From CAYUNA01 sp047629355 (lineage in GTDB: Bacteria > Bacteroidota > Bacteroidia > Chitinophagales > Saprospiraceae), in NCBI GenBank assembly GCA_047629355.1, contig JBLHWU010000042.1, positions 1-34,434 on the forward strand: a DNA stretch of 34,434 nt. The letters are read 5' to 3'. Below the pieces are notes generated by a model. That model worked only from the letters and a program-made list of their open reading frames with translations, was not told the origin of the DNA and made no database searches. The stretch's first letter is position 1. Every line of letters starts with the position of its first letter. Shown here piece after piece: positions 25,701-33,099 of the stretch. The position numbers and the translations under genes were made by a program.

Positions 25701-28700
25701 CGCCATCGACGCCGTTTGCATAATTCACTTCTCCAATCGATGTAAAGATTTTTACCGTAAAATCATTGCAGTTATCCGTGACGGTCGCAGGCGGGATAAA
25801 ACCCGTCGAACGGCAAGGTTGCGGATGTTGCCCGTTGATACTTGCGCTCACCGTTACCGGTTCTGCAGAAATCACAGCGGGCGTCTCGTCCCATACTGCA
25901 ATAACTTGTACGTTGTCTTCGCCATTTCCACCAACAAAAACCAACTGCCCTGTACACCAATTTAAAATCGTCCACGTTCGGATAATTTTAAACGTATTTC
26001 CACAAGAACTTAGCGTATCATCGGAATGCGTATAGTCGTAATTGCAGTAAGTTCCATCAATTTTTATCGGCACACCAGAACCTGTTGTCGTCAGATTCCC
26101 CGTCAACGGCGTCGCATCCATAATCATTGGGAATTGCGCATATTCGTCGCAAGTCCAAGTTGCATCCCCTGCTAAATCGGGTAAGCCAGGCGTTGGAATA
26201 AAAATTGTTCGGGTACAATTTACAGAAATATTATTGTGAAAATCAGTCGCCACAAACGTCTGTACAATCTCCACCCCATCGCACTCCACCGTCGTATCCG
26301 TCACTTCATCTATCATAAAAACGAATGGGTTGCCAGTACAGTTGTCTTCCGCATTTGGTAAGGATACATCGTCTGGATTTTCGTAACATTCTACTGTTAC
26401 ATCAGGGCAATTTGCAAAAAACGGCGGAAGATAATCAGCTACGGTCACCGTACTCCAGCACGAATTTCCACTCGGCAAATGCGTAATCGTTACCGTCAAA
26501 TTATCACCAATATAATCGCCTGTAATCGGATTCGGCACATCGAATAAGTTATTTCTTTTAATGGTCACACCATAATCATCGTAGCAATTATAATCGCCTT
26601 CTAAAATCATATCAGACAAGATAAACACTTCGCAATTTTGGTCTAAACTAAAGTTAATTTGATTGTTACAAGTTATCTGCGTCGGCGTTTCTTCAATTTC
26701 AAAAGTCATAGAAACCGACTGTTCACAACCTGGATTTGCCATCGCTTCTAACAGCGTTTCCGCAAAATCAGGCGCACCTTCCACCACTCCATCTACCAAT
26801 AAATAACCCAATGCATCGCCAGCCTCAAACGTCAATTCGACGGTGTGCGTACCGATGCCTAATTGCATTGGATTAACTTCCGTTTCTGGATTTCCATTGA
26901 TGGTAAAACTCGCCATGCCATCTACGCCATTCGCCTCAAAAGTCGACGAAAATGGCGCAGTAAACAAGCAAATCGGACCATCCAAACCCGTAATCATCGG
27001 GTCTGAATAAAAGCAAGTATTTGAAATCGTCAACTGCTGTCCACCGGCTTCTTCCGCCGTCAGCGAGTAGCCATTTGCATCGACGTGAATGCCTTCCAAA
27101 TGATAAATACCAGGACTAACTTCCGTAAACACCGCGCCCGTTGCAATCGGTATTGGGGCAGCAGGCGGGGCAGTACTATTCGTTTGAAATAAGCCGTTAA
27201 CCGCAACCACCGTCCACATTTGCCCCGCAGGTCCGGTGATTTCTACTTCTTCCAAAAACTGTCCATTTTCCGTCGTCGTCGCATTATTCAGGCAGGCGCA
27301 AGGGTCAGCAATCATGGCGTCGCATTCGCCAATTTCAATATTCATCACCATCAGGTCAGACACACAGCCGTGTAAGTCTCCGAGAAGGTAAGTGATTTCA
27401 ACAAAGCCCTCAGTCGCATTCTCCGTATTGACCGATACAATTTGGTTTGTACTATTTTCTAAAACAACGCCCGTCGCTGTGCCGCCCGTAATTTCCCAAT
27501 TGTAAAAAAATGGCGCTGTGCCAGTCATCGGATTACTATTAAAATTTTTAGAACTGCCTAAACAAATACCAGCGTTGGCAGGTATCGGATTGGCAGTTGG
27601 TTTTGGAAAAATCGTGATGGAAACTTCGGTCGATTCTACGCTTTCGCAATTAGCCGCATCATCGGCTACGGTTACAAAAATCAAATACGGCAAACCATCA
27701 ATAGGCACAATCGCTGGCACAGGTACTTCATATTCCAAACCAGTTGCTAAAAGTAAACCGCCATTCGCAGGGTTGGCATCATAATAATTGTAGGTCGGTG
27801 GATTGGTATTGGGTTGCCCACCATCTTCTGGAATTAAAATAATGGATTCGCCTTCGCAAATTTCAATAGCATCGAATGCGTCCGGCGCAGCAAAATCATC
27901 ACCAACCAAAATCATTGTCAAAGTCGTTGTGCAAGTTGTCACGTCATCCGTCACGACGACTTTATAAGTACCTTCCGAAAGATTGGTTTGGTCTTCCTCG
28001 GTTTGGGAAAGTCCAATACCATCTGGCGTTGTCCACTCGTAAGAATAACTCCCTGTTCCGTCACTAACCGTCAAGTCAATCGCGCCTGTATTGGAATTTG
28101 CACAGACTGGATTTGCTGGAGTAGCGATTGCTGTTGGTGTAATTGGGTCGGCTAAAGCAGCTAAAATTTCTGCTCCATTACAGTTGTTTAAGGTTAAAAC
28201 AATCGAATAATTTCCAGCAGGAAGCGCAAACGTTATTTCACCAAGAGTATTGCTGGTTTCGCTGCTATTTTCAATCGAAATACCGTTATCAATGGTTACT
28301 TCATAAGTTGTATTTATTGCTAATTCATTTAAAATGATGCTTCCCAAGCCACCACAAGCTAATGGGGTATTTTCCGCAAAAATTGCATACGTTGGTGTAG
28401 CAGGTTCATTTAAAATAATGAAATCTGTGTCAGAACAGCCATTGGATTCTACTAAAATGCTATAATTCCCTTCGGGTAGATTGGTTAAAATAATTTCACC
28501 ATCGGCATCAGCAGCCAAGGTATCTGGACCGGTAGTATTTCCATTTATCGTATAGGAAATATCATAAAAAACGTTTGGCGTTAGACTTCTAATTGTAATC
28601 GTGCCATCCGTGCCATCGCAAGTTGTCGGGTCCGTATTCGCTAAAGCGATGTCGATATTTTCAAAAATTTGCACTGTGCCAGGTAATCCATTCGCCATTA

Positions 28701-30144
28701 ATGCGTCAAAATTAAGGCAAAATGCATCGCTTATTTCATCGTTTTGAATTTGAGCAACATCATCTAAATCAGCGTCTCCCGTTATTCCATTCAAATAATT
28801 ACTGATGCTATCGGCTGTATTTTCAACCCAATAAGATAAGCCATAAACGGTGTATCCGCCAATATCTTTAGTAGAAAAATCGAAGCTGCCACTGGTATTA
28901 TTTTCAAATATCGTTCCCGTCGCGTTTTCTACCAAAATGAAGGCATAATCATAACCTTCGCCCGCATTTGTCTCGTCTATTGCCTCAAAATTAGCGGTAA
29001 AAACAGCTGAATTCATCGCATCATCTAACAAATTTTCACCTTCGCAAATAGAAAAATTAGCCGTTGGTGTAATCGTCGCAATATCGCCCGCATCAGCAAG
29101 ACATAAACAGCCTGGCATTTTGACCGAGAAGTTATCGATACCTGCTTGGTCTTCCCCGTTTTGAAGGACTCGAATTTGCAACGCGACGTTCATTGTTCCA
29201 GTTGGAATTGGAATAGTTTCGGTTATCCAACCATTTGTGGAAACAGGAATGGTATCGTTTCCTTCGACGAGTAAAATTTCGCCTTGACCAGCGCCGTCGA
29301 GGTAGATTTCATATTTAAAATTATCGCCAGTATCAAATTCAATAACGTTGTAATCGAAAGAAATAATGGCACCTTCCGCACCTGTGACATCAACAATTTC
29401 AAAATCTAAAACATGGTCAAAAGCTCCACCACCGTTGAGGTTATTAAGGTCTTGCATTCCCCAAAACAAGTTACAAGAAGAAGGATTTATCGTATCTAAA
29501 GCATTAACCAGTCCCCAAACATCCTCGTCAACATTATAGGTACTTGGAGTTGATGTGACTACCCAATCGTCCGCAGTCGTACCTTCAAAACCTTGTGCAG
29601 CGAGGTCAATCATTTCCAGTTCATTGTCTACAATTGTCAGGTCGGATGTTGCATTCGTCCCGACCATCGCGGCAGTGCCACCAGCAACGTTTTGGATTTC
29701 AAAAGTGACCGATTGGTTGCCTTGACAGTAGTTGTTATCGGTGATTGTCAGGGTTAGACATTCGTCGGTTGTGCTGTTGGCAGGGAAAGTGATTGTTTGT
29801 GTAGAATAATCGCCGATTTTAGTGGGATTGCCTGTGATTAGGGCAATTTCGGCAGTAGTTGCTTGCAAAGTATCAGGATTCCCGATAGTGAGACAAAGCG
29901 AGTACGTTCCTGCATGTTCATTGATAGCGTCTATGCTTTGGACAAAAGAAACGGTGGTTAAAGCTTGTTCCTTCTCCGCCAAATTGACCATCATCAAGGA
30001 AGAAAATGTTGTCTTTTCGTTAATTTTTAACAGGTGTGCCGTCGGTGAATCGAACGGGTTTGCGGCAAGCGCAATCGATGTAATCAGCAGTGCGGCGAGG
30101 ACAAATAACGCCGAAACTGCAAGCTTGTAAATAAGCTGCATCAT
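22789..30144 (-). CDS. Giant multidomain T9SS-secreted protein
   Basis: From the ATG at 30144 it encodes 2,451 residues; a GTG at 30189 would add 15 that hide the signal peptide, so the ATG (MMQLIYKLAVSALFVLAALL) is preferred. Order of regions, counted from the GTG: signal peptide; Calx-beta-like domain (about 55-200); a jelly-roll-like region (about 200-360); several Ig-like/PKD-like units, one a SprB-type repeat (about 680-755: GAIDLTVSDGTGSYSYEWTT); HYR-like units with conserved Cys (from about 1255: FANCPDVTVEC); a carboxypeptidase-regulatory-like unit (about 2055); dockerin-like EF-hand loops (2105-2165); a cohesin-like domain (2234-2370); and a type A T9SS sorting domain (2383-2466: NHPNPFANRTLIGFDL). 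It is probably a surface adhesin or matrix protein. Domain calls are by eye. The ligand is unknown. Confidence 0.88.
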   Translation of the reverse strand: MMQLIYKLAVSALFVLAALLITSIALAANPFDSPTAHLLKINEKTTFSSLMMVNLAEKEQALTTVSFVQSIDAINEHAGTYSLCLTIGNPDTLQATTAEIALITGNPTKIGDYSTQTITFPANSTTDECLTLTITDNNYCQGNQSVTFEIQNVAGGTAAMVGTNATSDLTIVDNELEMIDLAAQGFEGTTADDWVVTSTPSTYNVDEDVWGLVNALDTINPSSCNLFWGMQDLNNLNGGGAFDHVLDFEIVDVTGAEGAIISFDYNVIEFDTGDNFKYEIYLDGAGQGEILLVEGNDTIPVSTNGWITETIPIPTGTMNVALQIRVLQNGEDQAGIDNFSVKMPGCLCLADAGDIATITPTANFSICEGENLLDDAMNSAVFTANFEAIDETNAGEGYDYAFILVENATGTIFENNTSGSFDFSTKDIGGYTVYGLSYWVENTADSISNYLNGITGDADLDDVAQIQNDEISDAFCLNFDALMANGLPGTVQIFENIDIALANTDPTTCDGTDGTITIRSLTPNVFYDISYTINGNTTGPDTLAADADGEIILTNLPEGNYSILVESNGCSDTDFIILNEPATPTYAIFAENTPLACGGLGSIILNELAINTTYEVTIDNGISIENSSETSNTLGEITFALPAGNYSIVLTLNNCNGAEILAALADPITPTAIATPANPVCANSNTGAIDLTVSDGTGSYSYEWTTPDGIGLSQTEEDQTNLSEGTYKVVVTDDVTTCTTTLTMILVGDDFAAPDAFDAIEICEGESIILIPEDGGQPNTNPPTYNYYDANPANGGLLLATGLEYEVPVPAIVPIDGLPYLIFVTVADDAANCESVESTEVSITIFPKPTANPIPANAGICLGSSKNFNSNPMTGTAPFFYNWEITGGTATGVVLENSTNQIVSVNTENATEGFVEITYLLGDLHGCVSDLMVMNIEIGECDAMIADPCACLNNATTTENGQFLEEVEITGPAGQMWTVVAVNGLFQTNSTAPPAAPIPIATGAVFTEVSPGIYHLEGIHVDANGYSLTAEEAGGQQLTISNTCFYSDPMITGLDGPICLFTAPFSSTFEANGVDGMASFTINGNPETEVNPMQLGIGTHTVELTFEAGDALGYLLVDGVVEGAPDFAETLLEAMANPGCEQSVSMTFEIEETPTQITCNNQINFSLDQNCEVFILSDMILEGDYNCYDDYGVTIKRNNLFDVPNPITGDYIGDNLTVTITHLPSGNSCWSTVTVADYLPPFFANCPDVTVECYENPDDVSLPNAEDNCTGNPFVFMIDEVTDTTVECDGVEIVQTFVATDFHNNISVNCTRTIFIPTPGLPDLAGDATWTCDEYAQFPMIMDATPLTGNLTTTGSGVPIKIDGTYCNYDYTHSDDTLSSCGNTFKIIRTWTILNWCTGQLVFVGGNGEDNVQVIAVWDETPAVISAEPVTVSASINGQHPQPCRSTGFIPPATVTDNCNDFTVKIFTSIGEVNYANGVDGEFGGTIPLPGLTLGDHIITYSVQDICGNFSGFDVVLTVIDDVTPIAICDFITTVNLTNDGTAIVFAETFDDGSYDNCCLEDFAVRRPTDNCGVTGNTSFSETVTFCCEDIAASPIIVFFQVADCFGNTNECSVQVNVDDQLAPSIVTCPAPQSMTCDTYNLEYEPALLSCGEIQSGMSDAERLVIFNCRNSVLNSDFSAPLFYDNCAFEISPTVVINLDQCDAGNITRTWRAKDGQGQFSPVCSQTIAINHVSDFEVAFPPNYEVNDCISLDDFEPENLPSPFNEPAIFFETCELIAKSHDDQIFTIVNDACYKIVRTWTVINWCTVGDQTANEIADPFINGRYRDGGDGYIQRQQQILINDTVAPILTCETEIPVCIIENCAVDVTIPTPNAEDCSDDITFVANGDLGIGFAFQNVGVGSYEMTITATDNCGNTSACNTTVIVTDCKLPMPYCKDGIIIEIMNTQPPMVSIWAEDLNDNSIDNCGLPTNPFGIELLGAGGAVIAGSPTTQSIDFDCDMIGAQLVKIWVTDIYGLQDFCTTFVIIQDNMNNCPNNIVIGGLVETVDNEGVNEVEIFVSGEMSSETMTDVTGSYVFDDLLAGGDYSVIPQKDIDPRNGVSTLDLLYIQKHVLNIELLASPYQMIAADANNSKSITTLDMVEIQKLILLTIPTFQNNTSWRFVAQDYEFPNPANPWQEFFPDIKNYNNLPEDEMNANFFGIKIGDLNGSVNPANLLGADDRNFTDELTFTTKNQQLEVGKEYSIEFTSDEISEIVGYQFTLNFDPTQLEFLEVKETKITSADNFGFTFLEEGALTASWHRSEEIELAENEVLIHLKFRASVDGELSNFLQLNSRYTAAEAYPKFGIFEGIWSVDLDFVENGHIFATQEMNLYQNHPNPFANRTLIGFDLPKAGRVTLTIYDLTGNVRYVVADNFAAGYQEIEVQKADLGASGVLIYRIETDTDSAVKKMMIE

Positions 30145-30161
30145 GGGATAATTTTTGGGAC

Positions 30162-30189
30162 GGCACACGGTTTTCGGCACACGGCTCAC
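30162..30189. repeat. Degenerate heptanucleotide repeat before the giant gene
   Basis: On the minus strand: GTGAGCC, GTGTGCC, GAAAACC, GTGTGCC, four 7-nt units ending 17 nt before the ATG at 30144. It is the third heptamer tract in the window (compare 13049 and 15544). Confidence 0.6.
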
Positions 30190-30803
30190 GGGGGTTTAAG
30201 TTGTCTGCTTTATTTCCTATTGGAAAACTTTACGGTGTATCGTCTAAGGTGTAAAATTCGTTTTTAAACATGCTTTGCCTTTCAAATAAGATTCATTTCA
30301 AATAACTAATAATCAGTACTTTGTGAAATAAAAACCTTTTTTACGGAAAACAAAACTCCAGTAATCTATAAGTGAATAAGATACTTAATAGCGCGGAAAA
30401 ATACGCTTAGCAATGATTAAAAAACGAACAAAATCATCTATTGGGGGGAGTGATTTAGCTAGTAATCGGTTGCAGCTATCGCACAAGATAATTTTAAAAA
30501 ATCCAATAAAAATCTAAAGGGAACGCCTGTAAAGGGAAATTTGAAGAAGCTGAAAATGAAGTTCTTTTTGACTTTGAAACAAGGGATTTCGAATCAAAAA
30601 GGTGTAAAAAGATGTCTAATTATGTAGAATGATAATGTCCTAAAAGCTTCTTTGAATATCAGGATGTAAAGAAAGGAATTTTCGATACATGCCCACAGAA
30701 TTTATTTTGGATTGTAATTATGTTCGATGCAAAGTTATAATTTTTTTTTGTAATAATTATCTTTATTATCGTGTAACAAAAGTTAGTTTAATTTTTAAAA
30801 AGT
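30190..30803. other. Intergenic gap upstream of the giant gene, no feature seen
   Basis: This is AT-rich DNA without a convincing gene. A short frame at 30414 (MIKKRTKSSIGGS and on) and one around 30480-30650 are Lys-rich and unrecognised. No TAnnTTTG box for the giant gene was found within 150 bp of its start. Confidence 0.4.
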
Positions 30804-30935
30804 GAGAAAATCGCAAGATTTTCGAGCTTCAAAGAAACAGTGCGCCTCGCCTGCGGCAAGGCGGGTGGGGTTTTTGAGGGATAAAAGCAGTTTTTGCAAA
30901 CCACTTTTATCACTCAAACTCCCTTGGTCAAAATA
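30804..30935 (-). repeat. Composite hairpin repeat, family 2, copy 5
   Basis: GAGAAAATCGCAAGATTTTC is followed by GTGCGCCTCGCCTGCGGC and an imperfect long stem (GAGGGATAAAAGCAGTTT against AAACCACTTTTATCACTC, three mismatches). The end CTCCCTTGGTCAAAATA mirrors the left end of copies 1 and 3. Confidence 0.75.
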
Positions 30936-30966
30936 CGTAAAAACTTTTGTTACAAATTTTAGAAGC

Positions 30967-31095
30967 GAGAAAATCCTAAGATTTTTCGAGCTTCCTAAAA
31001 TACACTCCCCTTGCACCTGCGGCGCAGGGTAGTAGGGTCTTGTGGGAGGAAAGCGGTTTTTGCGAACCGCTTTCCTCCCACAAATTCCCTTGGTT
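30967..31095 (-). repeat. Composite hairpin repeat, family 2, copy 6
   Basis: It lies in tandem with copy 5, about 30 bp on. GAGAAAATCCTAAGATTTTT, GAGCTTC and a GC block (GCACCTGCGGCGC) precede the stem TGTGGGAGGAAAGCGGTT / AACCGCTTTCCTCCCACA (18 bp, perfect). It ends ATTCCCTTGG and lies 50 bp before the peptidase gene. Confidence 0.75.
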
Positions 31096-31146
31096 TAAAA
31101 TTCAAGGAAACTTATTTTTTCAAAGATATTTTTTTTAGTTTTCCAT

Positions 31147-31614
31147 ATGAAATTAATTCTCTATTTTATAAAAAGCCTTTTCATCATCTTTTTTTTGACC
31201 ATTTTAACACAAATTGGCGGCGTTGTTTATCTTTTTTCAACATTATTTTTTACAATCATCAAGCGTGTCTTTCCAAGCAAAATGCCGATTTTCTTACAAA
31301 AAACAGCTACTTTTTTTCTCCTTTACTTGACCATTACCTTTTTTATAATTCCACCTTTGGCAAAGTTCAACAACCGTATTCCCCTACCCTATTTTTCAAA
31401 AAAAGCGACTTTGAAACCTACCAATTTACTGACCGTAATTTTAAATAGACATTACGTTCGTCCGCAATTGAAGCAACTTACGGAAAGGATTTCTACTAAA
31501 ATTAGTCAACAATGTCCAGGTACTCAACTCGCTTATTTAGATGCTAACTTTCCGTTTTGGAACGGCTTTCCATTACTCCCGCACATCAGTCATAATGATG
31601 AAAAAAAAGATTGA
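31147..31614 (+). CDS. N-terminal part of a split LAS-type metallopeptidase
   Basis: The 155-residue frame has two hydrophobic helices (about 5-40 and 52-73), then a conserved-looking soluble stretch: RHYVRPQLKQL, GTQLAYLDANFPFWNGFPLL, PHISHNDEKK. It stops at codon 156 (TGA, 31612-31614). The His149 of SHNDEKK would begin the zinc motif H-x6-D of LAS peptidases (D-Ala-D-Ala carboxypeptidase/MepA fold, as in SHQIGLDVD of MepA). The Asp is only reached if the frame moves by one base at the A8 tract 31601-31608. The second frame then supplies IDFNFLY and the HxH motif. Alone, this part would be a membrane stub without an active site. The family call is inferred from motifs, so treat it as tentative. 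Confidence 0.65.
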   Translation: MKLILYFIKSLFIIFFLTILTQIGGVVYLFSTLFFTIIKRVFPSKMPIFLQKTATFFLLYLTITFFIIPPLAKFNNRIPLPYFSKKATLKPTNLLTVILNRHYVRPQLKQLTERISTKISQQCPGTQLAYLDANFPFWNGFPLLPHISHNDEKKD

Positions 31615-31984
31615 TTTTAATTTCCTGTACACGCATCGGAAAACAGGTGATTACATCAATGAACGATTGACATTTACAGGCTACGGATTTTGTGAAATGC
31701 CACGCAAAAATGAAGTTAATCAGCCTGCTTTTTGTGCAAAAAAAGGGTACTGGCAGTATAGTTTTTTAGAAAAATTTGTGACTAAGACGAATCATCCACA
31801 AGTGCAATTTGATAAGGTTCGCAACCGTACTTTATTGCAGATAATAGTGAAAGACAGACAGACTGGAAAAATTTTAATTGAACCACATTTAGAACAACGA
31901 TTGGGATTAAATGCTTATAAAAAAGTGCGATATCATGGCTGTCATGCATTACGGCATGATGATCACATACATTTGCAGTTGTAA
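31595..31984 (+). CDS. C-terminal part of the split LAS-type metallopeptidase
   Basis: From the ATG at 31595 it encodes 130 residues (MMKKKIDFNFLYTHRKTGDY and on), overlapping the first frame by 20 bp. The frame is open back to 31541. It ends GCHALRHDDHIHLQL; the HDDHIH segment matches the C-terminal HxH zinc and active-site motif of LAS endopeptidases such as MepA. It lacks a signal or membrane segment, which the first frame would give. Joined by loss of one A in the A8 tract, both halves make a protein of about 278 residues with H149-x6-D156 and a terminal HxH, the full LAS set. Alternatives are a truncated independent protein, a sequencing error or a pseudogene. Confidence 0.65.
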   Translation: MMKKKIDFNFLYTHRKTGDYINERLTFTGYGFCEMPRKNEVNQPAFCAKKGYWQYSFLEKFVTKTNHPQVQFDKVRNRTLLQIIVKDRQTGKILIEPHLEQRLGLNAYKKVRYHGCHALRHDDHIHLQL

Positions 31985-32157
31985 TTTTTTGAACAAAAAA
32001 GAATTCAAATAATATTTTCCTTATTTTAAAAACGTTTTTACCACTCAGCGGTTAACTAGGACAAGAGGATTTCATTTAGTTAAAATCCCCTTAAAATTGT
32101 GGCAATTCATTAAAAATGTGGTCTAATTATTGATGCCAGAAATTTATATAAATAGGC
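31985..32157. other. Short AT-rich gap after the peptidase
   Basis: No gene, terminator hairpin or repeat was recognised here. Confidence 0.3.
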
Positions 32158-32188
32158 TTGCATTAAAAAAAATAGTTTATTACATTTG
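32158..32188 (+). promoter_or_regulatory. Promoter of the DUF2795 gene or leader RNA
   Basis: TTG (32158-32160) is followed after 20 nt by TACATTTG (32181-32188), an exact match to the Bacteroidota pattern. Transcription would start near 32195, leaving 270 nt before the next start codon. Confidence 0.6.
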
Positions 32189-32194
32189 CCGAAA

Positions 32195-32442
32195 ATTGAG
32201 AATTTCTTTTTTCAAAATAAACTATTTCATAATTAAGGTTATTTAAAATTTAATCTTGTTCTTGTTTTATTTTAAAAGAAATGCAGCTCGACTTTTTATT
32301 ATGAAATTCTTTAAAAATCTCTTGCGGGTCTCTTAAAACATATTTTGAATAACCTCAGCAGACATTCTTAAACAACTTCTATTTTTATTATTTATTTTAC
32401 TAAAAAAGGGCAACAATAATATTTTACTGTTGTCAATTTTTT
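32195..32442 (+). ncRNA. Putative structured RNA with 6S-like rod shape
   Basis: A 14-bp closing stem pairs AGGTTATTTAAAAT (32236-32249) with ATTTTGAATAACCT (32342-32355), with one G-U pair. Inside, a large asymmetric bubble (about 32250-32268 and 32318-32340, including CTTGCGGGTCTC) leads to a second stem (ATTTTAAAAGAA against TTCTTTAAAAAT) and a terminal loop. Stem, central bubble and apical hairpin are the layout of 6S RNA, which mimics an open promoter and binds sigma-70-type RNA polymerase. A promoter precedes it and a terminator-like hairpin ends it. It could also be a plain structured leader of the DUF2795 gene. No sequence match to a known family is claimed. Confidence 0.35.
32409..32442 (+). 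terminator. Terminator-like hairpin before the DUF2795 gene
   Basis: GGCAACAATAA pairs with TTACTGTTGTC (one mismatch, one G-U), and a T6 run follows. It lies about 22 nt before the next start codon, so it either ends a short RNA or attenuates the gene. Confidence 0.5.
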
Positions 32443-32464
32443 AAATTTTTTCAAAGATTATATT

Positions 32465-32686
32465 ATGTATTGGACGTTAGAACTAGCGCATAACCTTGTA
32501 GATGCACCATGGCCAGCTACTCGCGACGAGTTGATTGATTACGCGATGCGAACGGGGGCTCCTTTGGAAGTACTCGAAAATCTTCAAGAAATCGAAGACG
32601 AAGGTGAGGCTTATGAAGCGATTGACGATATCTGGCCGGATTATCCGCGGAAGGATGATTTTCTCTTTAACGAAGATGAATATTAA
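32465..32686 (+). CDS. DUF2795 family small protein
   Basis: The 73-residue protein matches the conserved DUF2795-type pattern: MYWTLELAHNLVDAPWPATRDELIDYAMRTGAP (helix-turn with Trp/Pro), then LEVLENLQEIEDEGEAYEAIDDIWPDYP and FLFNEDEY at the end. It is strongly acidic, with no signal or membrane segment, so it is cytoplasmic. The family is widespread in Bacteroidota and other phyla and has no established function. The start is the first codon of the conserved pattern. The gene lies behind a long leader with a hairpin, and a terminator lies about 150 nt after it. Confidence 0.9.
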   Translation: MYWTLELAHNLVDAPWPATRDELIDYAMRTGAPLEVLENLQEIEDEGEAYEAIDDIWPDYPRKDDFLFNEDEY

Positions 32687-32836
32687 GGAACTTGTCGCTA
32701 GGAAGAAACAATCGGGGAACATTATCATTGTCCCAATCAGTAATCTACGTTTTATTCCAGCATCAAGATGCTTTATTTATTAGCAAAAAAATGGTCCCGT
32801 AAGGGAATTATTCGCTTTGGCGAATTTTATAAATGG

Positions 32837-32873
32837 AAAGGTTTTGTACTTGATGGTGCAAAACCTTTTTTTA
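32837..32873 (+). terminator. Rho-independent terminator after the DUF2795 gene
   Basis: AAAGGTTTTG pairs with CAAAACCTTT around a 12-nt loop and continues into a T run. Confidence 0.8.
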
Positions 32874-32900
32874 TTTAAAATTGATGAAAAAGATAGTCTC

Positions 32901-33099
32901 TCCTTTAGGGAGTAGAAAAAAATAACTTCCCCAACTCTCCTGTATTTCTTTTGCCCTTATTTTTTTACTTTTGAAACAGTCATTATGTATAGATAACTTC
33001 TATTTCAAAAGCAAATACCTCTTGTCATTTCGACCGAAGTGGAGAAAAAGACCAAAATAAACGAGGATAGTTGGAGAACTTATTCTTTCACCGTTACTT
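32901..33099. repeat. Palindromic intergenic repeat, family 1, copy C
   Basis: The left arm (AGAAAAAAATAACTTCCCCA, then ACT) pairs with the right arm (AGTTGGAGAACTTATTC, then TTTCACCGTTACTTA). The core has ACTTTTGAAACAGTCATTA and CTATTTCAAAAGCAAATA, matching copies A and B at 1561-1887. Its right end runs into the stop codon of the serine hydrolase gene (33098-33100). Confidence 0.65.

Noticed and set aside
31011..31448. Open frame overlapping the peptidase start
   Set aside because: It begins in a repeat copy and runs in another frame of the peptidase gene, with no protein-like pattern.
31601..31608. Classical -1 programmed frameshift (A AAA AAG type) for the split peptidase
   Set aside because: A -1 shift leads to a frame that stops soon. 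The halves join only by +1, or by loss of one A or gain of two A in the transcript, so a dnaX-like -1 event does not explain it.
32535..32783. Frame overlapping the DUF2795 gene
   Set aside because: It is out of frame with a firmly recognised gene over most of its length, and its tail has no recognisable pattern.
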